Below, piece after piece: positions 7,795 to 13,901 of a DNA stretch of 27,021 nt. Position numbers and translations under genes: made by a program. This stretch comes from Bacteriovoracaceae bacterium UBA6261. Lineage in GTDB: Bacteria > Bdellovibrionota > Bacteriovoracia > Bacteriovoracales > Bacteriovoracaceae. The DNA is taken from positions 1-27,021 of the forward strand of contig DJVH01000083.1 in the NCBI GenBank assembly GCA_002440825.1, in the 5' to 3' direction. The notes beneath the pieces were generated by a model. The model did not search any database, had not been told where the DNA came from, and saw only the letters and a list, made by a program, of their open reading frames with translations. Numbering within the stretch: position 1 is the stretch's first letter; the number at the start of each line of letters is the position of its first letter.

Positions 7795-9201
7795 TTAGGA
7801 TTTTTTGTCCTCTTTCTTTTTGATAAAGCGGGAGGCCATCCCCTCTTTGGTGACCTGCTGCCCGCGAGAGATGGCAAAGGCCCCGTCGGGCATATTTTTG
7901 GTGACAGTAGACGAGGAAGCAACGAAGCAATCATTGCCAATTTCCACAGGAGCAACCGTCTGGGAATCTGAACCGATAAAACAATTTTTCCCGATTCGGG
8001 TGATATGTTTATTAACACCATCGTAGTTGCAAGTGATAAAACCGCAACCGATATTGGTTTCTTCTCCGATAAAAGCATCCCCTACGTAGCTCAGGTGCGA
8101 CACTTTGACTCCCTTATCTAAAACCGATTTCTTGATCTCAACAAAATTTCCGATTTTAGCTTCGGGCCCGATATCGGCCCCCGGTCTCAGACGGGCAAAA
8201 GGACCTGCCGCGGCTTTGTTGTGCAGGGTCGCGCCTTCCAGCACCGAGTAGGCCAATACCTTAGCATTGTTCTCAACTATTGAGTCGGTAATCTGGGCGC
8301 CCATTTCGATCGTCACATCTTTCCCGATTTTAGTTTTGCCGGTAATGAAAGCTCCCGGATAAATGACAGTACCTTCACCAATTTCAACTTCGCTGTCGAT
8401 ATAGCAATTGTTGATATCTATGAAACGGACTCCATTTTCGCGAAGCTGTCTTTTGATTTTTTTTCTTAGCGCGTTTTCAACCGTCTCAAGCTGCTCCAGG
8501 GTGTTGACGCCGAGAAAGAGTTCTCCATCGGCAAAACAGTGGGCCTTAACATTGTAGCCATCTTTAAAAACGTCAGTGAGATAAAATTCACCTGACTTAT
8601 TGTTGGAATCGACTTCTTTTAAGTGTTCCAGGACATAACTGGTTTTTAATAAATACAATCCTGAGTTCACCTCAGTAATTTTTCTGATTTCCTCAGTTGC
8701 GTCTTTTTCTTCTATAATATGAAAGCCTTTTTGCCCTCTCACAATACGACCGTAACCTTTGGGAGAATGCTCAATGAAACTTGCGGCCACTCCGTCCAGT
8801 TTTTCATTGGAAAGAAGCTCAAGCATTGCAGACAATTCTGTCTCTGAAACAACTGGTGTATCAGCACAGATCACGAGTGTGTAATCGTAATTCTTAGTCG
8901 TCTCCCCCGAGTTAAAATACGCTCTCAGTGCGTCCGCTGTTCCCAGTTGTTTTTCCTGAATAGCGAAGGCAATGTCTGTGTAATTCTTCTCTACATAGCC
9001 GCGAACAAGCTCGCGCTGATGACCAATAACCGTCGTGATTTTTCCCGACATTTTATTCTGACTAAAAAACTTTTTTAATTCGCGGATGGGAAAATCGATT
9101 AATTTTTTGTCCAGACAAGGTGCAAGCGGCTTCGGCGCATTTAATTTCAATCGCTTTCCTTCTCCTGCTGCTAGAATAACTGCCCCTATAGTCATACTCA
9201 T
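7795..9201 (-). CDS. glmU: Bifunctional UDP-GlcNAc pyrophosphorylase/GlcN-1-P acetyltransferase
   Basis: A 468-residue GlmU, slightly longer than the usual 456. It acetylates glucosamine-1-phosphate and couples the product to UTP, supplying UDP-GlcNAc for peptidoglycan and LPS. The N-terminal pyrophosphorylase domain shows LAAGEGKRLK (10-19) with NAPKPLAP, then CADTPVV and the YGRIVR segment. The C-terminal left-handed beta-helix contains many hexapeptide repeats with RLRPGADIG, HLSYVGDAFIG, TCNYDGVNKH and GSDSQTVAPVEIG, the acetyltransferase signature. AGGGGG lies about 10 nt before the ATG at 9201; another ATG two codons later is further from it and less likely. The tail is lysine-rich. It is divergent from lon and lies upstream of glmS, its partner in the pathway. 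Confidence 0.96.
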   Translation of the reverse strand: MSMTIGAVILAAGEGKRLKLNAPKPLAPCLDKKLIDFPIRELKKFFSQNKMSGKITTVIGHQRELVRGYVEKNYTDIAFAIQEKQLGTADALRAYFNSGETTKNYDYTLVICADTPVVSETELSAMLELLSNEKLDGVAASFIEHSPKGYGRIVRGQKGFHIIEEKDATEEIRKITEVNSGLYLLKTSYVLEHLKEVDSNNKSGEFYLTDVFKDGYNVKAHCFADGELFLGVNTLEQLETVENALRKKIKRQLRENGVRFIDINNCYIDSEVEIGEGTVIYPGAFITGKTKIGKDVTIEMGAQITDSIVENNAKVLAYSVLEGATLHNKAAAGPFARLRPGADIGPEAKIGNFVEIKKSVLDKGVKVSHLSYVGDAFIGEETNIGCGFITCNYDGVNKHITRIGKNCFIGSDSQTVAPVEIGNDCFVASSSTVTKNMPDGAFAISRGQQVTKEGMASRFIKKKEDKKS

Positions 9202-9330
9202 CTCAACAATCCCCCTGAACTCCCTCTTAAACTAGTCAGACAATACGTTACATTTTCGTTTACGCCGCTGATAATTGCAATCAAGTATACCTAAAAAAAT
9301 ATAAGAAATGTTCATATTACGTGCTTTTTT

Positions 9331-9360
9331 CTTAAAGAGTTTCTTTCATATCCCGATTTA
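9331..9360 (+). promoter_or_regulatory. Sigma-32-like heat-shock promoter upstream of lon
   Basis: CTTAAAG (9331-9337) and CCCGATTTA (9352-9360) are separated by 14 bp. The heat-shock consensus is CTTGAAA, 13-14 bp, then CCCCATNTA, so only a few positions differ. It is correctly oriented and about 50 bp before the lon start, and lon is a classic heat-shock gene. The rest of 9202-9410 shows no gene; it also must hold the divergent glmU promoter. Confidence 0.5.
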
Positions 9361-9410
9361 TATAGCTGAATGCAAATGTATTTGCGAAGGCCAATCTTGG
9401 AGGAAAGAAT

Positions 9411-11828
9411 ATGGTAACTAATTATGAGGGTGACAACATCGAACTAAAAGATCATCTCCCTCTCCTGCCAATTAGGGACATAGTGGTATACCCGTTTATG
9501 ATTTTACCTTTTTTTGTTGGAAGAGACTCCTCAATTCAGGCCGTAGATCATGCACTTAACAAATCTGAAAGACTCATTCTTCTTGCCAGTCAAAAAGACA
9601 TGAAAGCAGAAGCTCCGTCTCCTGATGAAATCTATGAGACAGGAACGATTGCGATGATCATGAGAATGAGAAAGCTTCCTGACGGACGAGTGAAAATTCT
9701 CGTACAGGGACTTTCAAAAGCTCGCATCACAGAGTTCACTCAAGAAGCTCCATACTTTATGTGTAAGCTCACTAAAGTTTCAGACGTAGCGATTGAAGAA
9801 AACAATGTTGCTGCCAATGCTTTAATGAGAAACATCAGAGAGCAACTTGAAAAAGTAATTAACATGGGCAAAGTTCTTTCGCCAGATATTTTGATGATCT
9901 TAGAAGACATCAAAGACGCAGGAAGACTAGCTGACCTGGTGGCATCAAATTTGAACCTTCACGTTGCTGAAGCGCAGGCGATTTTAGAAACGCTTGACCC
10001 AATGGAACGTTTACATCGCATTAACGATATTCTTTCGCGCGAGCTGGAAATCCTGGCTATGCAAAACAAGATCAAATCAAATGCGAAAGAAGAAATTTCT
10101 AAAACACAAAAAGAATATTTCCTCAGAGAGCAAATCAAAGCAATCAAATCTGAACTTGGCGATGAAGGCCAGAAAGAGGGAGATGATGAATTTGCTGAAA
10201 TGAGAGAAAAAATCAAGCGCGCGAAAATGAGCGAAGAAGCTGAAAAAGAGGCTCTTAAGCAAATGGCCCGTCTTGAAAAAATGCATCCGGATTCTTCAGA
10301 AGCCTCTATCCTTAGAACCTATATGGAATGGCTATGCGATCTTCCATGGAGCGCCACGAGTGAAGAAAAAATTGATCTCGACGCTGCTTTGGAAATCCTG
10401 AACGAAGATCACTTTGATTTATTCAAAGTAAAAGAAAGAATTTTAGAATATCTCGCCGTCAGACAGCTTAAAGGACAAGGCATGAAAGGGCCGATCCTTT
10501 GTTTCTCCGGCCCCCCGGGAGTTGGTAAAACATCACTTGGTAAATCTATCGCGAAAGCTTGCGGCAGAGAGTTTGTAAGAATCTCTCTTGGTGGTGTGAA
10601 AGATGAAGCAGAAATCAGAGGACACAGAAGAACGTACGTGGGAGCAATGCCAGGTCGTTTTATCCAGGCCCTGAAACAAGCGAAAACAAATAACCCTGTT
10701 ATTCTTCTAGATGAAGTTGATAAAATGGGCGGCGATTTCAAAGGCGATCCTTCATCGGCGCTTCTTGAAGTCCTGGATCCGGAGCAAAACTGCAATTTCC
10801 GTGATCACTACCTGAACATTCCTTTTGATTTATCAAATGTCATGTTCATTGCCACTTCAAACGTGCTTGAACAAATTCCGGCTCCACTTCGCGACCGTAT
10901 GGAAATCATCAATCTTTCTGGTTATACACAGGAAGAAAAAGTGGCGATTTCAAAAAAATACATCATCCCGAAACAAATGGATGAAAACGGAATCAACGAC
11001 GGTCACATTGAATTTCACGATGACGGTGTTGCAAGCGTGATCAAGCATTACACTGCGGAAGCTGGACTTCGTAACTTAGAAAGAAAAATCGGAGCGATTT
11101 GTAGAAAAGTCGCAATGAAAATTGCTAAAGGCGAAGCAGAAAAAACACATATCATGAGTGAAACTGTCTTCAAGCTTCTTGGACCTCCTGTCTATACAAA
11201 AGACGATGAAAAAGAAGTGGATGAAGTTGGTGTAGCGACAGGACTTGCCTGGACAGCTCACGGTGGTGAAGTTCTTTATATCGAAGCCACGAAGATGAAA
11301 GGAAGAGGTTTAACTCTGACAGGTCAGCTTGGCGACGTCATGAAGGAATCAGCGCAAACAGCTATCGGCTATATAAGAAGCCAGGCTGCTGAACTTCATA
11401 TTGATGAAGAACTTTTTGAAAAGAACGAAATCCATATTCACCTTCCGGCAGGAGCAACTCCGAAAGATGGACCAAGCGCTGGTATCACTCTGGCGACAAC
11501 ACTTGTGTCACTTCTAACGGGCACGCCAATCAGCCGCGATGTTGCAATGACGGGTGAAATTACTCTGACGGGGAAAGTTCTTCCAATCGGCGGTCTTAAA
11601 GAGAAAGCTCTTGCAGCGATGAGAATGAATATCAAAACGATCATCATTCCTTGGAAAAACAAAAAAGACCTTGAGGACATTCCTGAAGAATACAGAGCAA
11701 AACTAAACTTCGTAGCTGTAAAAACAATCGACGAAGTTCTGGAAGTCGCTCTTGTAGGATGGAAAGAAAAGAAGAAAAAGAAAAGCTACGCTCGTTCAAA
11801 AGAGACACTGCCACCTGCAGCGGCTTAA
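9411..11828 (+). CDS. lon: ATP-dependent Lon protease
   Basis: An 805-residue LonA protease that unfolds and degrades damaged and regulatory proteins in the cytoplasm. The N-terminal substrate-binding LAN domain (LPLLPIRDIVVYP) is followed by a helical region. The AAA+ module has Walker A GPPGVGKT (367-374) and Walker B ILLDEVDK (431-438). The protease domain has the catalytic dyad Ser689 in PKDGPSAG and Lys732 in GGLKEK, 43 residues apart as in E. coli Lon. The tail is basic (WKEKKKKK) and then Ala/Pro-rich. GGAGG sits 7 nt before the ATG at 9411. Transcription is monocistronic, from a sigma-32-like promoter to a strong terminator. Confidence 0.97.
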   Translation: MVTNYEGDNIELKDHLPLLPIRDIVVYPFMILPFFVGRDSSIQAVDHALNKSERLILLASQKDMKAEAPSPDEIYETGTIAMIMRMRKLPDGRVKILVQGLSKARITEFTQEAPYFMCKLTKVSDVAIEENNVAANALMRNIREQLEKVINMGKVLSPDILMILEDIKDAGRLADLVASNLNLHVAEAQAILETLDPMERLHRINDILSRELEILAMQNKIKSNAKEEISKTQKEYFLREQIKAIKSELGDEGQKEGDDEFAEMREKIKRAKMSEEAEKEALKQMARLEKMHPDSSEASILRTYMEWLCDLPWSATSEEKIDLDAALEILNEDHFDLFKVKERILEYLAVRQLKGQGMKGPILCFSGPPGVGKTSLGKSIAKACGREFVRISLGGVKDEAEIRGHRRTYVGAMPGRFIQALKQAKTNNPVILLDEVDKMGGDFKGDPSSALLEVLDPEQNCNFRDHYLNIPFDLSNVMFIATSNVLEQIPAPLRDRMEIINLSGYTQEEKVAISKKYIIPKQMDENGINDGHIEFHDDGVASVIKHYTAEAGLRNLERKIGAICRKVAMKIAKGEAEKTHIMSETVFKLLGPPVYTKDDEKEVDEVGVATGLAWTAHGGEVLYIEATKMKGRGLTLTGQLGDVMKESAQTAIGYIRSQAAELHIDEELFEKNEIHIHLPAGATPKDGPSAGITLATTLVSLLTGTPISRDVAMTGEITLTGKVLPIGGLKEKALAAMRMNIKTIIIPWKNKKDLEDIPEEYRAKLNFVAVKTIDEVLEVALVGWKEKKKKKSYARSKETLPPAAA

Positions 11829-11863
11829 TTAGTCTCTGAGCAAAATTATCCAGTATAAAAGAG

Positions 11864-11895
11864 AAGCCAACAGTATTGTTGGTTTTTCTTTTTTT
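11864..11895 (+). terminator. Intrinsic terminator after lon
   Basis: A stem AAGCCAACA/TGTTGGTTT with a 4-nt loop, including one G-T pair, is followed by an almost pure T-run to 11895. It lies about 35 bp after the lon stop and has the classic layout. Confidence 0.85.
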
Positions 11896-11921
11896 AGAAC
11901 GCCCTTTCTTGATATGATAAT
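11893..11921 (+). promoter_or_regulatory. Candidate promoter for response regulator operon
   Basis: TTTAGA (11893-11898) and GATAAT (11916-11921) are spaced by 17 bp, a fair sigma-70 match about 25 bp before the ATG at 11946. The -35 overlaps the T-run of the lon terminator. The match is moderate and AT-rich by nature. Confidence 0.35.
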
Positions 11922-11945
11922 AAAAAATCATTTCAAGGACCGCTC

Positions 11946-12350
11946 ATGAAGCCACCTCGCAGCCACGACAAATTAAAAATCCTCATCGTTGATGACTCCG
12001 ATTTTAACCGCCGTTCAATGGCGGAAATTTTAACTGGTGAAGGTTTCAACGTTGTCGGACAGGCTAAATCAGCTGAAGATGCTATCCAAATTGCCCATTC
12101 AACGAAAGCCAACCTCATTTTCATCGACGTGGTCATGCCTGATATTTCGGGTCTTGAACTGGCCAAGCACTTTCAGGAAAAACAAGCCGGAGAGCGCTAC
12201 CTGATCATGATGTCTTCCCTCAATATTGAGTCTATTGTTATTGAGTCCATTTCAAACGGAGCTATCGATTTCCTTCAAAAGCCTTTCGAGAGAGAAGATC
12301 TTCTTAAAGCTGTAGAAAAAATCGAAAGGCTCCTGGAAAAAGAACGTTAG
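11946..12350 (+). CDS. Single-domain response regulator (CheY-like receiver)
   Basis: A 134-residue protein consisting only of a receiver domain. The acidic pair is D16-D17 (LIVDDSDFNRR), the phosphoacceptor is D61 (FIDVVMPDISG), the switch Ser is S90 or S91 (MMSS) and the conserved Lys is K112 (LQKPF). All residues needed for phosphorylation are present, and no output domain follows. It could act like CheY on a target protein, pass phosphate on in a phosphorelay, or serve as a phosphate sink. No histidine kinase is nearby. AAGGA lies upstream of the ATG. The stop codon TAG forms part of the ribosome site of the next gene, so the two form an operon. Confidence 0.93.
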   Translation: MKPPRSHDKLKILIVDDSDFNRRSMAEILTGEGFNVVGQAKSAEDAIQIAHSTKANLIFIDVVMPDISGLELAKHFQEKQAGERYLIMMSSLNIESIVIESISNGAIDFLQKPFEREDLLKAVEKIERLLEKER

Positions 12351-12362
12351 GAGATTGATCAA

Positions 12363-12689
12363 ATGTTTTTAATTCGCTTCGTGTTTTATTTCACTTTAAG
12401 CTTTGCCATTCTCTGCATTCCTGTTGGCGGCGGAGAACATCTTTTTGATAAGCTTCTAGGCATGGTCACTCCATATGCCGACAAAGCAATGAATACTACC
12501 AAGCAGAAGCTCTCAACGACAAAGCGGTACTCGAAGAAACTTTATTCCAATTCTGAGCCCTTTGAAAGAGATGAGATTGCCACCAAGCTGGCAGGCGTGA
12601 AGAAGATCAAGGTGCAACATAAGCAACCTGATGATACTTATACTGATGAAGAACGTGAGCGGCTGAAAAAAGCCTTGAGCAATGATTAA
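12363..12689 (+). CDS. Small membrane-anchored or secreted protein, unknown function
   Basis: A 108-residue protein with a clear AGGAG 9 nt before its ATG, placed 12 bp after the response regulator stop. Residues 1 to about 22 are hydrophobic (FLIRFVFYFTLSFAILCIPV) and form a signal peptide or single membrane anchor. The rest is strongly basic and polar, rich in Lys, Thr and Ser (TTKQKLSTTKRYSKK), and ends in a charged helix EERERLKKALSND. I do not recognise a family. Coupling to the receiver protein suggests shared expression, not necessarily shared function. A strong terminator follows directly. Confidence 0.75.
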   Translation: MFLIRFVFYFTLSFAILCIPVGGGEHLFDKLLGMVTPYADKAMNTTKQKLSTTKRYSKKLYSNSEPFERDEIATKLAGVKKIKVQHKQPDDTYTDEERERLKKALSND

Positions 12690-12710
12690 ATATCTACTTA
12701 AACCAAAAAC

Positions 12711-12738
12711 AAAAAGCCCACCATTCGGTGGGCTTTTT
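12711..12738. terminator. Bidirectional intrinsic terminator
   Basis: A perfect 12-bp stem AAAAAGCCCACC/GGTGGGCTTTTT with loop ATTC, with A-runs and T-runs on both sides. It lies between two convergent genes and serves both the response-regulator operon (+) and the first SNTSK gene (-). Confidence 0.92.
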
Positions 12739-12769
12739 TATTTTGTGTGGAGTGGAGTTGGAAAATTTC

Positions 12770-12955
12770 TTATTTGCTTGTGTTGCTTGATTTAACTTCT
12801 TTTTTAACTTCTGTTTCTTCCTGTACAACGACCTTAGCTTCTCTTTTATTTGTCTGAACAGCATAAGGACATTCTGATTTTTTATTTTCACCTTCTTCAG
12901 AAGACATTGCTCTTAGGCTGAAGAAAAGAATTGATGCGATTACTAGTGCTTTCAT
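12770..12955 (-). CDS. Small secreted protein with C-terminal SNTSK (paralogue 1)
   Basis: A 61-residue protein with AGGGGG about 6 nt before its ATG. The N-terminus is a signal peptide (MKALVIASILFFSLRAMS), although an Arg lies inside the hydrophobic core and the cleavage site is not ideal. The mature part is small, charged and contains one Cys (GENKKSEC). It shares NKREAKVV and most other positions with the protein at 13190-13372, so the two are tandem paralogues. Both end in SSNTSK. It is monocistronic: a sigma-54 element lies upstream and a bidirectional terminator downstream. No family is recognised; the protein is probably periplasmic or exported. Confidence 0.8.
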   Translation of the reverse strand: MKALVIASILFFSLRAMSSEEGENKKSECPYAVQTNKREAKVVVQEETEVKKEVKSSNTSK

Positions 12956-12999
12956 AAAATCCCCCTGACGGTTTTTAAGTCTTATCTGCTTTTATCTAT

Positions 13000-13016
13000 T
13001 GCACCCTCCATGCCAA
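13000..13016 (-). promoter_or_regulatory. Sigma-54 (RpoN) -24/-12 promoter for SNTSK gene 1
   Basis: The minus strand reads TTGGCATGGAGGGTGCA: TGGCA at -24 and TGCA at -12, with exactly 10 nt between the essential GG and GC. Predicted transcription start is near 12989, leaving about 34 nt of leader before the ATG at 12955. The same element with the same spacing precedes the paralogue. Confidence 0.7.
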
Positions 13017-13064
13017 CGGCCAAGCTTTGCAAAAATCGTTACTTGCCCGTGTAATTTTTCTATC

Positions 13065-13081
13065 GTGTATAAACTTTGGAC
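13065..13081. promoter_or_regulatory. Candidate activator site, copy 1
   Basis: The plus strand reads GTGTATAAACTTTGGAC. It matches the block at 13480-13496 in 14 of 17 positions. It lies about 50 bp upstream of the -24 element, where an enhancer-binding activator of sigma-54 could bind. The sequence in between is not obviously conserved. Confidence 0.45.
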
Positions 13082-13134
13082 AATGGCATGTTGAAATTTT
13101 AGACAACAATGGATTTATCATTGGGAAAATGAAC

Positions 13135-13165
13135 AAAAAAAGGCCCGGGAGAGACCGGGCCTTTT
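13135..13165 (-). terminator. Intrinsic terminator of SNTSK gene 2
   Basis: An 11-bp perfect stem AAAAGGCCCGG/CCGGGCCTTTT with a 6-nt loop, followed on the minus strand by seven Ts. It lies 25 bp behind the stop of the gene at 13190-13372. Confidence 0.9.
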
Positions 13166-13189
13166 ATGAGAAAATAATTTTAAGTTAGA

Positions 13190-13372
13190 CTATTTGCTTG
13201 TATTGCTTGATTGCGCTTCTTTCTTGATTTCAGTTTCAATTGGAAGAACAACTTTCGCTTCTCTTTTGTTCGACTGGTTTGCAAATTGGCATTCTGATTT
13301 TTGGTTTTCACCTTCTTCAGCAAACACGTTAAAAGATAAGAGAGTAAAAATAAATACGATTAAAAGTTTCAT
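13190..13372 (-). CDS. Small secreted protein with C-terminal SNTSK (paralogue 2)
   Basis: A 60-residue protein. The ATG at 13372 has AGGGG about 7 nt upstream and opens a standard signal peptide, MKLLIVFIFTLLSFNVFA, cut before EEGENQ. A longer upstream reading frame would run through the sigma-54 promoter and is rejected. The mature part of about 42 residues has one Cys (KSEC), the block SNKREAKVV and the end SSNTSK. It is about two-thirds identical to its neighbour at 12770-12955. It has its own sigma-54 promoter and terminator. The function is unknown; separate promoters and terminators show each paralogue is an independent unit. Confidence 0.8.
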   Translation of the reverse strand: MKLLIVFIFTLLSFNVFAEEGENQKSECQFANQSNKREAKVVLPIETEIKKEAQSSNTSK

Positions 13373-13405
13373 AACATTCCCCTGTTGTTGTTTGATTTTA
13401 TATAC

Positions 13406-13422
13406 TGCAGGGGCTATGCCAA
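13406..13422 (-). promoter_or_regulatory. Sigma-54 (RpoN) -24/-12 promoter for SNTSK gene 2
   Basis: The minus strand reads TTGGCATAGCCCCTGCA, with GG and GC 10 nt apart as sigma-54 requires. The TTGGCAT and TGCA parts are identical to the promoter at 13000-13016 while the spacer differs, which points to selection on the contact bases. The leader to the ATG is about 20-25 nt. Confidence 0.72.
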
Positions 13423-13479
13423 CTTTTGTCACTCGATCTCAATGGCTTAGAAGGCGACCATATGAAAAACTTTTACAGT

Positions 13480-13496
13480 GTGTTTAAACTTTAGTC
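13480..13496. promoter_or_regulatory. Candidate activator site, copy 2
   Basis: The plus strand reads GTGTTTAAACTTTAGTC, the partner of the block at 13065-13081. It includes the 8-bp palindrome GTTTAAAC. It starts 57 bp beyond the -24 element, against 48 bp in copy 1, a shift of about one helical turn. A CAGTGTGT direct repeat with 20-bp period (13476 and 13496) overlaps it. Confidence 0.45.
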
Positions 13497-13530
13497 AGTG
13501 TGTGCGTCGGGAAAGGTTTTCAGAGGAGAA

Positions 13531-13572
13531 AATAAAAAAGCCTATCCGGTACAATAGCACCGGATAGGCTTT
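13531..13572 (-). terminator. Intrinsic terminator of SNTSK gene 3
   Basis: A 14-bp perfect stem (13537-13550 with 13559-13572, core GCCTATCCGGT/ACCGGATAGGC) and an 8-nt loop, followed on the minus strand by a T-run. It lies 20 bp after the stop at 13593. Confidence 0.92.
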
Positions 13573-13592
13573 TAAACGTCTTTATAAACTTA

Positions 13593-13859
13593 TTACTTAG
13601 ATGTGTTCGAGCCAGAGCCTTGAGTCGACTTGCCAGCTGCATCGCCGTCAAATTGCTTATCTCTCTTCCCTACAATCATGTCACAGTTTGTTTCTGCTGA
13701 TGTTACAACCTTAACGCATTTTCCGCCTTCGTTAACACTCAGTCCTGTACCTAGTTTAGCGCATTCGTCTTTCGTACAAGTGTCGCCTTCTTTTTTACAC
13801 TCAGCAAATACTGAAGCTGATACAAGCATTGCCAGAGTTACAGTCATTAGAATCTTCAT
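13593..13859 (-). CDS. Small cysteine-rich secreted protein with C-terminal SNTSK
   Basis: An 88-residue protein with AAGGAG about 6 nt before its ATG. The signal peptide MKILMTVTLAMLVSASVFA ends in a clean VFA site before ECKK. The mature 69 residues contain five Cys (ECKKEGDTC, KDEC, GGKC, TNC), suggesting disulfides in an oxidising compartment. The tail is Gly/Ser-rich and ends GSNTSK. The body does not resemble the two SNTSK paralogues further left, and the codons of the tag differ (TCG-AAC-ACA-TCT-AAG here versus AGC-AAC-ACA-AGC-AAA). It starts 42 bp behind the YD-repeat gene and is probably transcribed with it. I do not recognise the family. Confidence 0.82.
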   Translation of the reverse strand: MKILMTVTLAMLVSASVFAECKKEGDTCTKDECAKLGTGLSVNEGGKCVKVVTSAETNCDMIVGKRDKQFDGDAAGKSTQGSGSNTSK

Positions 13860-13901
13860 AAATTTCTCCTTCCTCGATTCACTTAAAAACGTATCGGTCG
13901 A

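Noticed and set aside
7740..8078. Open frame of 112 codons on the minus strand over the glmU end
   Set aside because: It is in another frame of glmU, without a ribosome site or recognisable protein features.
10409..10795. Open frame of 128 codons opposite lon
   Set aside because: It is the antisense shadow of the conserved AAA+ domain and has no plausible start signals.
13373..13432. Longer N-terminus for the SNTSK protein at 13190-13372
   Set aside because: It would cross the sigma-54 promoter and bury the AGGGG ribosome site and the signal peptide.
12770..13600. CRISPR array or other repeat array
   Set aside because: The similarities are paralogous genes, promoters and terminators; there are no regularly spaced identical repeats.
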